DNA from: a virus
DNA length: 42,320 nt
Virus record (IMG/VR): IMGVR_UViG_3300006802_000017
Location: 1 to 42,320 of that record
Strand: one strand, 5' to 3'
The notes under the pieces are model-generated. The model saw only the letters and a list, made by a program, of their open reading frames with translations, made no database searches and had not been told where the DNA came from. Below, one piece after another: positions 7,786 to 17,500 of this stretch. A program made the translations under genes and the position numbers. The number at the start of each line of letters is the position of its first letter. The stretch's first letter is position 1.

Positions 7786-8778
7786 TTAGCCTCCCTTAAA
7801 GCCCTTCCAGAGCCCGCTGCCTTTTCCTGCCGCAGCGCCCGCTCCGGTTAGCGCCGCAGCGCCAAGGCCAAACAATCCGCCTAATCCAGCCTGTTGCTGT
7901 TGCATTGCAGCCTGATGGGCGTACTGCTGCTGCTGGGCATTCAGCGCCTGAGCGCCCATGAAATCAACCTGTCCCGGTCCAAAGAAGTTCTGCATCTGCG
8001 GGGCCTGTACCTGCTGCAACCCAAGCAACGAGGCCAGCTCGTTGAACTGATTGCCACGAACCCCAAGGGCCTCTTGCAGCGCTTGGACTCTTGCAGCATT
8101 TTGATTCTGCATAGCAGCCTGACGAACGGAGTTGTTGAAGTTCGATCCGGTGAGCTGCTCACCAAACAGCATTCCACGCTGAGCCATTGTATCGCCTAGC
8201 AATCTGGATGCTTCTTGACCGCCCGCCATTACAGCTTGGTCGGCAAGGTTGGCAAAGGTGTTGCCGCGCTCGACGTTAAATTGACCATACTGGTCTAAAA
8301 ACGCATCGCTGGTTGTAGGCAATCCTTGGTTTGCAAGCCTGTCACGGAGCGCATCTTCCTGCCTTGCGAACTGCGGCTCTAGCAGCCGACGACCTCGCTG
8401 GAAGTACGCATCCTCAATACGGCTACGAAAATCACCCATATCTCCGGGCAGCTGTGGCAATCCGGTGGCGGCGAACTCGCTGAGCCCGGCATCACTTTGG
8501 ATCGGCCCGAATGAGCTGAGGTCAATTGGCTGCTGGTTCAGGTCACCAATTCGTCCAAGAGCCGCGTCTAGCATTGCCTGATCGGTCTGGAAGCGCGTAT
8601 CCGTAAGCGCCTGCATCTCAGGCGTTAAATTGAGATTCGCAATGCTTCTGTTCGGGCCAGAGTAGGTCAGCGAACCCCAAGGGGTGAACTGATCTATCCT
8701 ATTAAACTCAGCGTCTGCCCTAGCGACCTCCCACGGATCGACAGGTTCAGGCGGCGCGGGACTGCTTTTCTTGCCCAT
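7786..8778 (-). CDS. internal virion / DNA-ejection protein, Q-rich
   Basis: A 330-aa protein with a proline-rich N-terminus (MGKKSSPAPPEPVDPWEVARADAEFNR). A helical middle contains RRLLEPQFARQEDALRDRLANQG, a segment I associate with a widespread family of podovirus minor virion proteins. The C-terminus is glutamine-rich and then glycine/alanine-rich hydrophobic (GLFGLGAAALTGAGAAAGKG, about residues 300-320), possibly membrane-inserting. It overlaps the preceding GNAT-like gene by 32 nt. It is the first of the three ejection-type proteins. Confidence 0.75.
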   Translation of the reverse strand: MGKKSSPAPPEPVDPWEVARADAEFNRIDQFTPWGSLTYSGPNRSIANLNLTPEMQALTDTRFQTDQAMLDAALGRIGDLNQQPIDLSSFGPIQSDAGLSEFAATGLPQLPGDMGDFRSRIEDAYFQRGRRLLEPQFARQEDALRDRLANQGLPTTSDAFLDQYGQFNVERGNTFANLADQAVMAGGQEASRLLGDTMAQRGMLFGEQLTGSNFNNSVRQAAMQNQNAARVQALQEALGVRGNQFNELASLLGLQQVQAPQMQNFFGPGQVDFMGAQALNAQQQQYAHQAAMQQQQAGLGGLFGLGAAALTGAGAAAGKGSGLWKGFKGG

Positions 8779-9211
8779 AATAATTTCTCTCTAAACGGTT
8801 TTCTCCGGGCAGAAGGCCGTACAAAAACATATCGTGGCCGTCTACGTCTGCCCTGCGTATTTTCCCTTCCTGTTTGAATCCAATTTGCTGGACCAGTTTA
8901 CGCGCTCTCTTGTTGTCCTTCCTGACAATCGCTGTTAGCCGGTGACACCCTAGCTGATTAAATGGGTACCGCAGCACCATGTTAATCAAGTCGCGCTGCA
9001 TCCATTTTGTTCCGGGCTCTGCCGCGAAGGAAATTTCGATATCCGTCGTTCGGTAGTTATGGAACATTGCGCAAGCAATGATACCAACGCCCCGCTCAAA
9101 CCACGCTATTGTAGTGAAGTTCTTGGGGACAAAATGAGGAATCCTCTGGGACATCCAGAGGCCGAGCTTGGCGTTCTCCTGCGGTGTTTGCGGGGTTTCC
9201 AGCGTAATCAC
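8747..9211 (-). CDS. GNAT-like N-acetyltransferase embedded in the tail gene cluster
   Basis: A 154-aa protein with the end of a GNAT fold clearly visible: RLTAIVRKDNKRARKLVQQ followed by GFKQEGKIRRADVDGHDMFLYGLL. This is the usual N-x-x-A-x-x-L...G-F-x-x-E-G-x-x-R ending of GNAT enzymes. The canonical acetyl-CoA loop R/Q-x-x-G-x-G/A is not obvious (here KWMQRDLINMVLRY), so activity may be altered or lost. GNAT-like proteins at this position occur in other podoviruses and may be structural or modify virion proteins. It overlaps both neighbours, 4 nt upstream and 32 nt downstream. Confidence 0.8.
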   Translation of the reverse strand: MITLETPQTPQENAKLGLWMSQRIPHFVPKNFTTIAWFERGVGIIACAMFHNYRTTDIEISFAAEPGTKWMQRDLINMVLRYPFNQLGCHRLTAIVRKDNKRARKLVQQIGFKQEGKIRRADVDGHDMFLYGLLPGENRLERNYYGQEKQSRAA

Positions 9212-10773
9212 AGGTTTCCCTCCACCCTGACAAGCGCGTCAGTTTTGTACCATTTCGGCTTGTCGCCCTGCCTTGAGTACCGCATTTTCAGGCAGACCGG
9301 AGTGCCACGGCCATTTGCCATGCGCCACTTTGTTAGCACCGTCTCACCAAATACCGAGCCCCAAGACGACCCCCAAGGCGACCCCCAAGGTGTGCCAGTT
9401 GATACTGACGATGACGGAGAAGAAACATCCGGCTCAATAAAGCCATAGCCTACGCGGATGTCGTATTCGATATCGTCAACGGCGGAAAAGCTGGGAAGTA
9501 TCGCTGTAACCATTTTATTGGTCTGAGCGCCGTAATCCGACCACGCCGTCACGGCTGCGGCATTGATGTCGGAACCGTTGTCATTTTGAACAGTATTGTA
9601 CCTATATACAGTGCCATCGGTTGAGCCGAAATAGGCATCGCCGTTATACATTCCCCATGTGCGCGCAGGGATGTCAGTGAACCTTGCTGCCGCCATGTTC
9701 TCCGTATTAAGGACGTACTGCTCAAATAGGTCGGGGCTCGTAGCAACCGGTATGTTCAGGAACATCAGGTGTTCATTCGGGATGTAAAACAGCTCCCATC
9801 CCTCGTTATTGATTCTGCTGTAAGCCGCATCGGCTATAGCTTGCGACAATTTGGTTGTTGGTGGGGTAGGCTGCTGGAAGGCTGAAGGCAAGGTGACTGC
9901 ATCACCCTCGGTTACCACCATTACCTCGCGACCATATTTCATTACAGCCCTGTCCCCAACGGGCCTGCCTATCTCATAAATACCAACCAACGCCCATGAT
10001 AGGGCGCTGCCGGGGTCTGACCCTTGGTAAACTATTACCTCGCCAGAGGACATTATGAATACAGCGTAATCATCGGGGCCGGAGCCACCATCAACCGTCC
10101 AAGAGGTCATCCGCAGAAGCTTGCCGCCTTTTCTTGCAACATCAGCAAGAGGGAACTCCGTTACCGCCCCGCCCATTGCGTTAGTGGCCGAGTACCAGAA
10201 ATTTTGGCTGCTGCTTTCCCAGAAATAACTCCGCGCCTTGTGGACATGCACTCCAACGAGATTAGTGGCTGTAAGGCCGGAGCCTGTAACAGTCAGGGCC
10301 GAAAGGGTGCTGCCGTCGTATTTTTGTGGGGTGTTAGCGCCATTGACAAAGCCCATGATGCCGCCGAGCATTGCCGTATCCCATCGGCCATTAGCAAAAC
10401 CTGAGCCTAGCGATGTCGCTGCGCCCTGAGCCGTAGAGTTGTAAATGTTAGATGACGAAGCGGTGATTAGCGCCCGTGTTGAGCCATCCCAATATTCTGC
10501 GCAGAGGTCAACATCGCCGGAGCCAACGCCAGTTGAATGAGGTTCGTAGCCACCACGAAGCTCAACGTAGCCATGCTTAGGGACCATGTTGATGAGAGAG
10601 ACGGCATCATTAATCGGCATGACCGTAGGGTCATCTCTGGTGTTCCACCCCCCTGTTGGGGCCGGAATTACAATACGCCGGTTAAACTGACCTCGCTCAA
10701 CCGAAGCCTGTTTCGGGTATATTTGAAAGGGCCGGGAAATTGCCATCAGCGTGTAGTCTCTCTGTTGCGCCAT
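9208..10773 (-). CDS. tail hub/nozzle protein, P22 gp10-like
   Basis: A 521-aa beta-rich protein. The segment PAPTGGWNTRDDPTVMPINDAVSLINMVP and the following GYVELRGGYEPHS are typical of large podovirus tail-hub or packaged-DNA-stabilisation proteins. Later parts alternate as expected for propeller-like blades (WDGSTRALITASSSNIYN; YFGSTDGTVYRYNT). Near the C-terminus there is a short tandem Trp-Gly-Ser repeat (PWGSPWGSSWGS). The start is ambiguous: ATG 10773, or ATG 10746 (MAISRPF), which has a GAGAG about 10 nt upstream. The gene overlaps the adaptor gene by 50-77 nt. Confidence 0.75.
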   Translation of the reverse strand: MAQQRDYTLMAISRPFQIYPKQASVERGQFNRRIVIPAPTGGWNTRDDPTVMPINDAVSLINMVPKHGYVELRGGYEPHSTGVGSGDVDLCAEYWDGSTRALITASSSNIYNSTAQGAATSLGSGFANGRWDTAMLGGIMGFVNGANTPQKYDGSTLSALTVTGSGLTATNLVGVHVHKARSYFWESSSQNFWYSATNAMGGAVTEFPLADVARKGGKLLRMTSWTVDGGSGPDDYAVFIMSSGEVIVYQGSDPGSALSWALVGIYEIGRPVGDRAVMKYGREVMVVTEGDAVTLPSAFQQPTPPTTKLSQAIADAAYSRINNEGWELFYIPNEHLMFLNIPVATSPDLFEQYVLNTENMAAARFTDIPARTWGMYNGDAYFGSTDGTVYRYNTVQNDNGSDINAAAVTAWSDYGAQTNKMVTAILPSFSAVDDIEYDIRVGYGFIEPDVSSPSSSVSTGTPWGSPWGSSWGSVFGETVLTKWRMANGRGTPVCLKMRYSRQGDKPKWYKTDALVRVEGNL

Positions 10774-11395
10774 CCTGAGCTAGGCAAATCTCTAGCTCCC
10801 GATCAAACTCCGTTTTCTCCTCCAAGTATGGTTGGCCCAGCGTTTTCAGTAGCCTCCAAATTACACCCATCGTGAACATATCCTCATCGAAGATAACCTC
10901 ATCGTTATCGGATGCAAACGCCGATGCCTCAGCCCCGGCGCTGGTGAGCCAGTTCTTGGAGTAATACTGATAATAAATTGTCTCTACGGCTGTAGGCGTT
11001 GGGTGTATCGTGATCCGCTTACCGATGTGCGGGCCCTCATCGTCGCCGAGCAGCCTGAAGCGATCCTCATAAGCGCCAGTGTTACCAGATTTCTCGTAGG
11101 ACCACTGTCTTGGTGAAATCTTGTAAACGGGCTGGTCGGTTGTTTGGTTGAAGATCGTACCCGGAACCAGCGAGCGGTAATCATCTGGGAGGTCGTATTG
11201 TGGTTCGCCAGCTGAGGTGCTGAACGTATATTCCTTTATCAGCAGCTCCCAAGGTTTCTTGGCGAGAATAGCGCCTGTGCGGTGCGCCAACCTTAGAATC
11301 CTGACCGCCGTAGGGTCGTTGTTTCCGATTATTGTGGCTGGGGCATCAAACCCGACTTCTTCCGCTGCATCCTGACATATGTCCAGTAAGCTCAT
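10697..11395 (-). CDS. head-to-tail adaptor / tail accessory, P22 gp4-like
   Basis: A 232-aa protein. The N-terminal helix (MSLLDICQDAAEEVG) and the middle pattern EYTFSTSAGEPQYDLPDDYRSL plus FTMGVIWRLLKTLGQPY are characteristic of podovirus proteins that plug the portal and start the tail (gp4 or tubular-A-like). It follows the capsid genes and precedes the large tail hub gene, as expected for a head-completion protein. Translation begins within the ATGA overlap with the 175-aa gene. The family call rests on recognised motifs and order, not on alignment. Confidence 0.78.
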   Translation of the reverse strand: MSLLDICQDAAEEVGFDAPATIIGNNDPTAVRILRLAHRTGAILAKKPWELLIKEYTFSTSAGEPQYDLPDDYRSLVPGTIFNQTTDQPVYKISPRQWSYEKSGNTGAYEDRFRLLGDDEGPHIGKRITIHPTPTAVETIYYQYYSKNWLTSAGAEASAFASDNDEVIFDEDMFTMGVIWRLLKTLGQPYLEEKTEFDRELEICLAQDGATERLHADGNFPALSNIPETGFG

Positions 11396-11919
11396 CCACT
11401 TGATACCTTGAGTCGTTTGGGCTTCCTACGCTCAGGCTCGCTATTGGCCTGCGCGTCCGACATGCCCTCAATCTTGCGCTCAAGTTCTTTGATTGTATCC
11501 TGCAAGCGCTCAATCTGCGCCGCCCCGTCAACGAATTTCTTGGCCCGCTCTTTCATGCTAACCCCACCGGGGCCGAGCCTGTGTAGGCCAGAGTCGGGTA
11601 GTTCAGCAAGCTGCTCGACGGTTTTAACCTGACATGCCTGCAATACCTTCAGCTCACTTCTGCTTATCTGGGCCCACTGGCTTACCGGGTACCCAGACTC
11701 AGCTGGCTCTTTGCCGGTAAGGTACGCTTCCCATGATTTCGGATATTTCGATTTGTCGGCCTCTTGGAGCGGCCTCGGCACACAATCAATGGAATTTGGG
11801 AATTGAATTTTGACCATCACAACGTCGTCATAAACAGGGTAGCCACGCTGTTTGGTCGCTCGCTTGTTCTCAATCGAGTCATCTTCAAACGTAACAAATA
11901 CGCCTTTCTCGTATGCCAT
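11392..11919 (-). CDS. head-associated protein with C-terminal coiled coil and basic tail
   Basis: A 175-aa protein. I chose ATG 11919 (MAYEKGVFVTFEDD) because GGAGAG sits 6 nt upstream; the frame is open further upstream but without a comparable site. The N-terminal half is beta-rich. A helical region with a helix-hairpin-helix-like look (LAELPDSGLHRLGPGG) is followed by a coiled coil (IERLQDTIKELERKIEG) and a basic tail (RRKPKRLKVSSG). Similar proteins sit after the capsid gene in other podoviruses. No function is known to me; DNA or capsid contact is a guess from the tail. Confidence 0.72.
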   Translation of the reverse strand: MAYEKGVFVTFEDDSIENKRATKQRGYPVYDDVVMVKIQFPNSIDCVPRPLQEADKSKYPKSWEAYLTGKEPAESGYPVSQWAQISRSELKVLQACQVKTVEQLAELPDSGLHRLGPGGVSMKERAKKFVDGAAQIERLQDTIKELERKIEGMSDAQANSEPERRKPKRLKVSSG

Positions 11920-11990
11920 ATTGCGCTCTCCGTGAGGATTGGGGAAGGCCGGATTCAGTAGAAACCCGACCAACCCCGCACCTTTAGCTG

Positions 11991-12287
11991 TTACGTTCCG
12001 CCTGCGGTGTCGTCGCCGTAGACCCAGCCATACTCAGCGGCTGCGAATGCGGCGGTACACTTAAAGGCACCGGACCCATCACTGGCTGCTGCGGCCTGAT
12101 TGACAGAAACGTCTGATTGTGAGGCAGCGATTCCAGAGCCACTGTCCTTCACATAGATACCGACGAGCTGGCCGTCAGCCGGGCCACACAACCAAACCTT
12201 TTGCCCAAGAGCAAACATAGGAGTGGTTGAGCGGTGGTCAAGGTCAAACCCGCACATTGGTACTGCTGCGTATACCGTGTTAGCCAT
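11991..12287 (-). CDS. small capsid-associated protein, candidate decoration protein
   Basis: A 98-aa protein rich in Ala, Gly, Ser and Asp with beta-strand patterning (QLVGIYVKDSGSG; GAFKCTAAFAAAEYGWVYG). It is encoded 13 nt after the major capsid gene with a GGGGTGA ribosome site. Small beta-rich proteins directly after the capsid gene often coat or stabilise the head. I do not recognise a specific family, so decoration is an inference from position, size and composition. Confidence 0.68.
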   Translation of the reverse strand: MANTVYAAVPMCGFDLDHRSTTPMFALGQKVWLCGPADGQLVGIYVKDSGSGIAASQSDVSVNQAAAASDGSGAFKCTAAFAAAEYGWVYGDDTAGGT

Positions 12288-12300
12288 AAATCACCCCCTG

Positions 12301-13251
12301 TTAGGTGTAAACAACGCCTTGGAGGGACCGGTTTGAGCAGGTTAGGTTACCAGCCCAGACAATCGGTACGACCATTGCGTCTTGGTTGAGGGATGCCTTC
12401 TTTTCAAGAGGAACTACATTGCGAGCGCTGTGCGGGCGCAGGTAGATGTAATCCGTATTGAGGAAGTACATATGATCGTCTGGGATACCGGAATCTCCAT
12501 CGTAGAAAACGTCAGCGGTGACGTATTTCAGCGAGCGGAAACCGGCGACACCTTCGTCCGATCCAGTAATGCGCTGGATGTCGCTAAGTCCGTCCCAGAA
12601 GTAGCTAAAGAAATTAGCGTCTGCTGCGATGAAGTCAGTGGTATCAGGGCCCCGCTGAGTTTCAAGCCACATGGCCTGCATTTCAGGTTGCAGGGTTGCC
12701 CAGTTCGTAATGGCAATATCAGTCGATGTCTGATTTTTCCAGAACGTGTAGGTTGCAGAGTCAATACCACCTACAGTACCAGCGCCGGAGTCAGCCACAA
12801 TAGCCTGAAGGCCAGTGATCTGCTTGCCGCTTGAGCCTGAGCCATCGGAGTAAACGCCCGTTGACAGGTTGTTACGCATCGTCTTGATAGCATTGTCGAT
12901 GCGCTTTTCCAGCAGGTTAATTACAGCTTCCTGACCCGCATTTTGGATTTCAACCTCAAGACCGGATGCTGAGACGTTAACTGCCGCCTGTTTCCAGTCA
13001 AAAACCGCCGACGTAAAAACATCGGAAGGGCTGATATCCAGCGTTTCATAGCCGCTGTAGTACATGAACGTGGAATTTTCAGCATATTCCAGTTCCTCGA
13101 CGATCTGACGACCACCAGACGCGGGTCGAACGTTGCCTTTCTGATTCAAGCGGGCAAGCAAAGCGTTGCCGTTTGATACATTGTCAGCGAGTTCCTTATT
13201 GCGCCTATATAGGGTGGTGGTCACAATCTCTGTAAGGTTTGGTGAGGCCAT
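12301..13251 (-). CDS. major capsid protein
   Basis: A 316-aa protein recognised as a phage major capsid subunit of the HK97-fold group used by many podoviruses. The N-terminal part MASPNLTEIVTTTLYRR precedes a long helix-turn segment (NALLARLNQKGNVRPASGG). A middle part typical of such subunits follows (NAGQEAVINLLEKRIDNAIKTM), with a C-terminus rich in loops. It is encoded directly after a scaffold-type gene and has a strong GGAGAG site 6-7 nt before the ATG. An internal Asp/Gly/Ser-rich loop (YSDGSGSSGKQITGLQ) is usual for these proteins. Confidence 0.88.
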   Translation of the reverse strand: MASPNLTEIVTTTLYRRNKELADNVSNGNALLARLNQKGNVRPASGGRQIVEELEYAENSTFMYYSGYETLDISPSDVFTSAVFDWKQAAVNVSASGLEVEIQNAGQEAVINLLEKRIDNAIKTMRNNLSTGVYSDGSGSSGKQITGLQAIVADSGAGTVGGIDSATYTFWKNQTSTDIAITNWATLQPEMQAMWLETQRGPDTTDFIAADANFFSYFWDGLSDIQRITGSDEGVAGFRSLKYVTADVFYDGDSGIPDDHMYFLNTDYIYLRPHSARNVVPLEKKASLNQDAMVVPIVWAGNLTCSNRSLQGVVYT

Positions 13252-14319
13252 TTATAGCTCTCCATTGATAGATTGTTTCCATGCGTCACGCAAATCATCC
13301 CGCAACGTGTTTGCTTTTTGTGGAGGTGGAGGTACGGAGCCCTTGCCATTGACTGCCTTGGCCGTTTTCTTAGCCTTTGCCGCAGCTTCTTCTCTGCGCT
13401 TCGCTTCCGCACGTTCCGCTTCCTTGCGTTGCTGCGCAGCAAAATCATCCCTGTATTCTGGCAAAGACCAAACGGCCTTGTCATAAGCTGTCTGCAAGTC
13501 CGGTGCTACGCCAGCATTCAATAGCGCCCGCATGTCATCCTTTACCTTGTCAAAGTAGGGATGCAATGGTTTGCCATCGTCGCCAGTCGCCTCACGGAAC
13601 TGCTTAACCTGCTCCAACGCCTCCTGCGTCCGAAGCTGTTGATATTGCGATTGAGTTTGCGTATTCCGCTGCTTGAGGTCCTTCAGCTCGTCACGAAGCT
13701 TCCTAACCTCTGGGTCAACATATACTAATTCGTTGCCCGATGAAGCAGCGGGTTCCCTGTTGCCGAATGCAGCCATCAAGGCTTCTTGAACGTCAGGTCC
13801 ATATTGCCGGATGAGCGTTTGCAGGCCGTCCACCGGGTCGGTATCCAAAAGCTTCTGCGCTGATACCCACGTTCTTACAGCTGTGGCTTCATCAACGCCG
13901 CGCATCTTGAGGATATCGCGGTATGGGCCGAACGCCTCCTGAATAGGTTTCAGTTCTTCGGCTTTTTGCTGTATGCCCTGCTCATACTGCTTTTCGCGTT
14001 TCAGTAAGTATTGCTGGGCAGCGCTGGGAAGCGTCGTAAACGTTTCCCGGTCCTCCGCTGACCAATGCTCTGGGGCCTGAATGACCTCATCGTCTGAACC
14101 TTGGGGATCACCCTCGGAAGGTTCAGCATCATGGGCTTCTAGGTCGGCATCGGTGGCGGGTTGTGCGTCGATGTCGGTCGGCTCGGGTTCCGTAGAAACC
14201 GGCTCTGCTGACTCGCTCGCACGTGATTCGTATTCATCGAATGACTGCTTGAGCGCTTCGTGCAAGCTACTTGGACCTTGGTCCTTAGTGGGGCTTTCCG
14301 TCGAAGTATTTTCGCTCAT
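13252..14319 (-). CDS. capsid scaffolding protein
   Basis: A 355-aa, strongly acidic and then helical protein. The N-terminal 100 residues are Glu/Asp/Ser-rich and probably disordered. The middle contains APEHWSAEDRETFTTLPSA, a motif common in podovirus scaffolds, then long heptad helices (LRDELKDLKQRNTQTQSQYQ). The C-terminus is basic and alanine-rich (EAKRREEAAAKAKKTAKAV), as expected for capsid binding. Its stop abuts the major capsid gene. It has the composition, order and length of scaffolding proteins that shape the procapsid and are removed on maturation. Confidence 0.85.
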   Translation of the reverse strand: MSENTSTESPTKDQGPSSLHEALKQSFDEYESRASESAEPVSTEPEPTDIDAQPATDADLEAHDAEPSEGDPQGSDDEVIQAPEHWSAEDRETFTTLPSAAQQYLLKREKQYEQGIQQKAEELKPIQEAFGPYRDILKMRGVDEATAVRTWVSAQKLLDTDPVDGLQTLIRQYGPDVQEALMAAFGNREPAASSGNELVYVDPEVRKLRDELKDLKQRNTQTQSQYQQLRTQEALEQVKQFREATGDDGKPLHPYFDKVKDDMRALLNAGVAPDLQTAYDKAVWSLPEYRDDFAAQQRKEAERAEAKRREEAAAKAKKTAKAVNGKGSVPPPPQKANTLRDDLRDAWKQSINGEL

Positions 14320-14521
14320 TTCCTACCTCAATTAGGTTGTGCTTCCTCAAATATTCACGGTGCTGGGAACGCGAGGTTATCCATTTACCATGTTCTGGGC
14401 CCACAACCTGATAGGGCTTGATATCACCAATGATGTAGGGTCCGTCGCGCTCAGTCGGTACACCTCTCTTTGCTTCGGTCATCCTACCAGTTTTTTTGTC
14501 ATAAACGTAAGTCTTTTTCAT
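14285..14521 (-). CDS. small phage protein upstream of scaffold, unknown
   Basis: A 78-aa basic protein (MKKTYVYDKKTGRMTEAKRG) with a middle segment PYIIGDIKPYQVVGPEHGKW and then ITSRSQHREYLRKHNLIEVGNE. I recognise this type from other phage head clusters, where it precedes the scaffold gene; the C-terminal part resembles the small DNA- or virion-binding proteins annotated as hypothetical. It overlaps the scaffold gene by 35 nt and the giant repeat gene by 4 nt. Function unknown. Confidence 0.78.
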   Translation of the reverse strand: MKKTYVYDKKTGRMTEAKRGVPTERDGPYIIGDIKPYQVVGPEHGKWITSRSQHREYLRKHNLIEVGNERKYFDGKPH

Positions 14522-17500
14522 AGCTGGTCCAACAATAGGAGTATCATCAATATGGCTTCAATGTCGGCGTTTTCGTTAACAAAGAACTGCCTACGCTGAC
14601 GTACTAGCTCGTTTATGCGGCTTTCTATCTGCTTTTCAGCCACTCTGGCCGAAACTTTCTCTGTAGCGCGCAAGGTTCTGATTATCTCGTTCCTTGCAAT
14701 CGCCTTCTTGAATGCTAGGTTGGAAACCTCCTTTCCGGGTAGCTTGGTGTCATCATCTAGCTGCCGCTCAATCTGCTCGACTTCTTCGATGACCTCCTCG
14801 ACAAGCTCCTCAATTTCCTCCTCGACCTCCTCGCTCTTGAATGGCTGAGTTCTGAGCCTGACACCGGCAAGGATCGGCTTCGTCGCCGATTTACCTCTTG
14901 GGTCCCAAGAACCTCCACCGCCGCCTGCTGGCGCTAGCGCTTCCTCGCCAACCAGACCGGTAGACGTTACGGCTGGGGCTATCGCATTGCCACTGACAAG
15001 AACCAGCCCAGCAACCGCAACCGTGCCAGTTGAGGTCGGGGATGTTACCTGTGGAGAGCCGTAGGCAAATCGTTTGCCTAGGCTGACAGCGCCTGTGGCC
15101 GTTGGGCTGGTTATAGTCGGCGAGCCGTAGGCGATAACAACGTTTTCAGCAATAGTGGCGGCGTTGCCGGTTGCCGTGGCAATCGGTGAATCCGGGCTAC
15201 CGCTCGCAATTCTGACGTTTAGAGCTACCGATCCCGTCGAGGTCGGTGACGACACATCCGGGGTTCCAGATGCACCAGAAAGCCTGCCTACAGCGCCGGA
15301 TGCTGTTGCGGGCGAAACGTTGGGGTCACCGCTGGCGGTTATGGCTGTCTTGGTTGCTGCGCCGGTAGCGGTCGGAGACGATACTGACGGGGTGCCAAAT
15401 GCGGCCTTTTCGCCGGTCGTGACCGAGCCAAGGGCTGTAGCAACCGACACATCGGCAGCGCCAGAAGCCGTGGCGAGCCTGCCAACATAACCTAACGCTG
15501 TCGGGTCGGTGACGTTCGGGCTTCCGCTGGCAGTTAGGGCCGTCTTTGCTACTGCTCCGGTAGACGTTGGGCCAGTAATGTCAGGTGTGCCGAGCGCCTG
15601 TTTTGCCGCAGATGAGGTTGCCGTACCAAGCGCTGTTGCAGCAGAAACGTTGGCTGTACCAGATGCCTCGGTTAATCGACCGACGTAGCCGAGTGCCGTT
15701 GCCTCAGAAACGCTTGGGTTGCCGCTAGCTGTTAGCGCCAGCTTGGCGACCGCGCCAGTCGATGTCGGGCTGGTAACGTCTGGCGTACCTGTTACAGCAG
15801 ATAACCTGCCTACAAGGCCGCTAGCCGTGGCTTCAGTGATGTCAGGCGACCCAGAGGCAATTTTCGCCCCGAGGGTGACCGACCCCGTAGCAGTAGCCGT
15901 TGGTGTCTCAGGCGAGCCAGAAGCGCCTGCCAGACGACCAACGTACCCGCTTGCTGTGGCTTCACTGACATCAGTGTTGCCGCTAGCGGTAATTGCTGCC
16001 TTGGTTACTGAGCCGGTCGATGTCGCCGCTGTAACAGAAGGACTGCCATAGCAAAGAAGTTTGCCGGTTACTTGGGCGCTACCAGATGACGTTGCGCCCG
16101 TTACATTCGGCGCACCCGAAACGTCCGAGAGACGACCGATTGCCCCCTGTGAGGTAGGGCCAGATACATCTGGCAAGCCGCTAGCGACAAGAGCGCCCTT
16201 GGCGGCAGTACCAGCAGCTGTTGGGCCTGATACGTCAGGCGAGCCGGATGCTACCAACTCACCCTTACTGACTGAGCCGGATGCGGTCGCCTGCGGAGCG
16301 TCTGGGTTGCCAGAGCAAACCAACCCCTTAATTGATGCTGCGCCCGACGCTGTAGGGCTGGTGACATCGGGATTACCGGATGCCAGCAGAGGGGTAAGCG
16401 CAGCCGTGCCGCTTGAGGTCGGACCCGTGACATCGGGCGTTCCTGAAGCGACTATATTTAACTTGAGTGGCGCAGTACCCGTTGCTGTTGCTTGTGGCGC
16501 GATTGGCGAGCCAGAAGCGACGAGCGCGGCTTTGGTTACTGTGCCTGATGCGGTTGGCGACTCGACATTGGGGTTGCCGCTGGCCTCGTTGGCGGCAAGA
16601 GTCGCTGAACCGGAGGCCGTTGGCACACTGACATCTGGGGTTCCACTTGCTGTCAGTGCGCCTAGGGATACAGCGCCGGTAGCCAGTACCGCAGCTATCG
16701 TTGCGACACCGGATGCCTTCTTGAAGATTCTGGCAACACCGCTTGATGTTGGGCCGGTTACATCAGCCGCACCTGACGCGGTTCGCTTGTTCTTCGCAAT
16801 CGCGCCGGTAGCTGTCGGGCCTGTGACGCTTGGCGTTCCTGCTGCGGCGATTGTTTTGGCTACAGCGCCAGTAGCTGTCGGGCCAGTGACATCAGGCGTC
16901 CCCGATGCAGTTGGATTACCTGTAGCGATTCCTGCTGTGCCGCTCGCTGTTGGGCCAGCAACCTGCGTTGGTGGGCCTTCCGAAGCGAAGCCCATTGATA
17001 TGCATCGGTTGTTGCTGTTTTGTATGTAACCGGGACTAGCTTCACCTACCGTGTTTACGCCAATTGTTCCCTCATGTGCAATCCGAGTTGTAGCCGCAAT
17101 CCAGCTACCTTCAACGCCAGTTGGAAAGCTCGTTGAGTTATAGGGTTGAACGGCGTAAAAAAGCGGGATGTTTGGGGGGATGCTGGCTGTCGGTGCGGGC
17201 CATACACCCCAGTAAACCGGAATGTTTGCGTTATGTACCCAGTCGGATGGGGCTGGACTTGCGGCGGCAACATTTCCATCGCCGCAATAGACAGTGCAAT
17301 CCCTATATCCAGTTTCCCCACTATCATCCCAGTTTTGGGCAATGCGAAACTCTTTGTTTAAAACGTCGTTATATACGACTTCATTTCCATTTTTGCGCAG
17401 ATGCTTGACATCAAAACCATCAGCATTATCGACAACAAATAACTGAACGCTGCACTCAGTAGACGCGGAAAAGCTAAAGCTAATGTTTTGGGGGGGATCG

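Noticed and set aside
14960-16930. CRISPR-like periodic array
   Set aside because: The period of about 66 nt is an in-frame protein repeat with diverged units; there are no identical short repeats with unique spacers and no cas genes.
16061-17029. A 322-codon plus-strand frame and several others antisense to the giant repeat gene
   Set aside because: They mirror the repetitive, codon-biased sequence of the minus-strand array, have no ribosome sites and encode only low-complexity valine/proline repeats.
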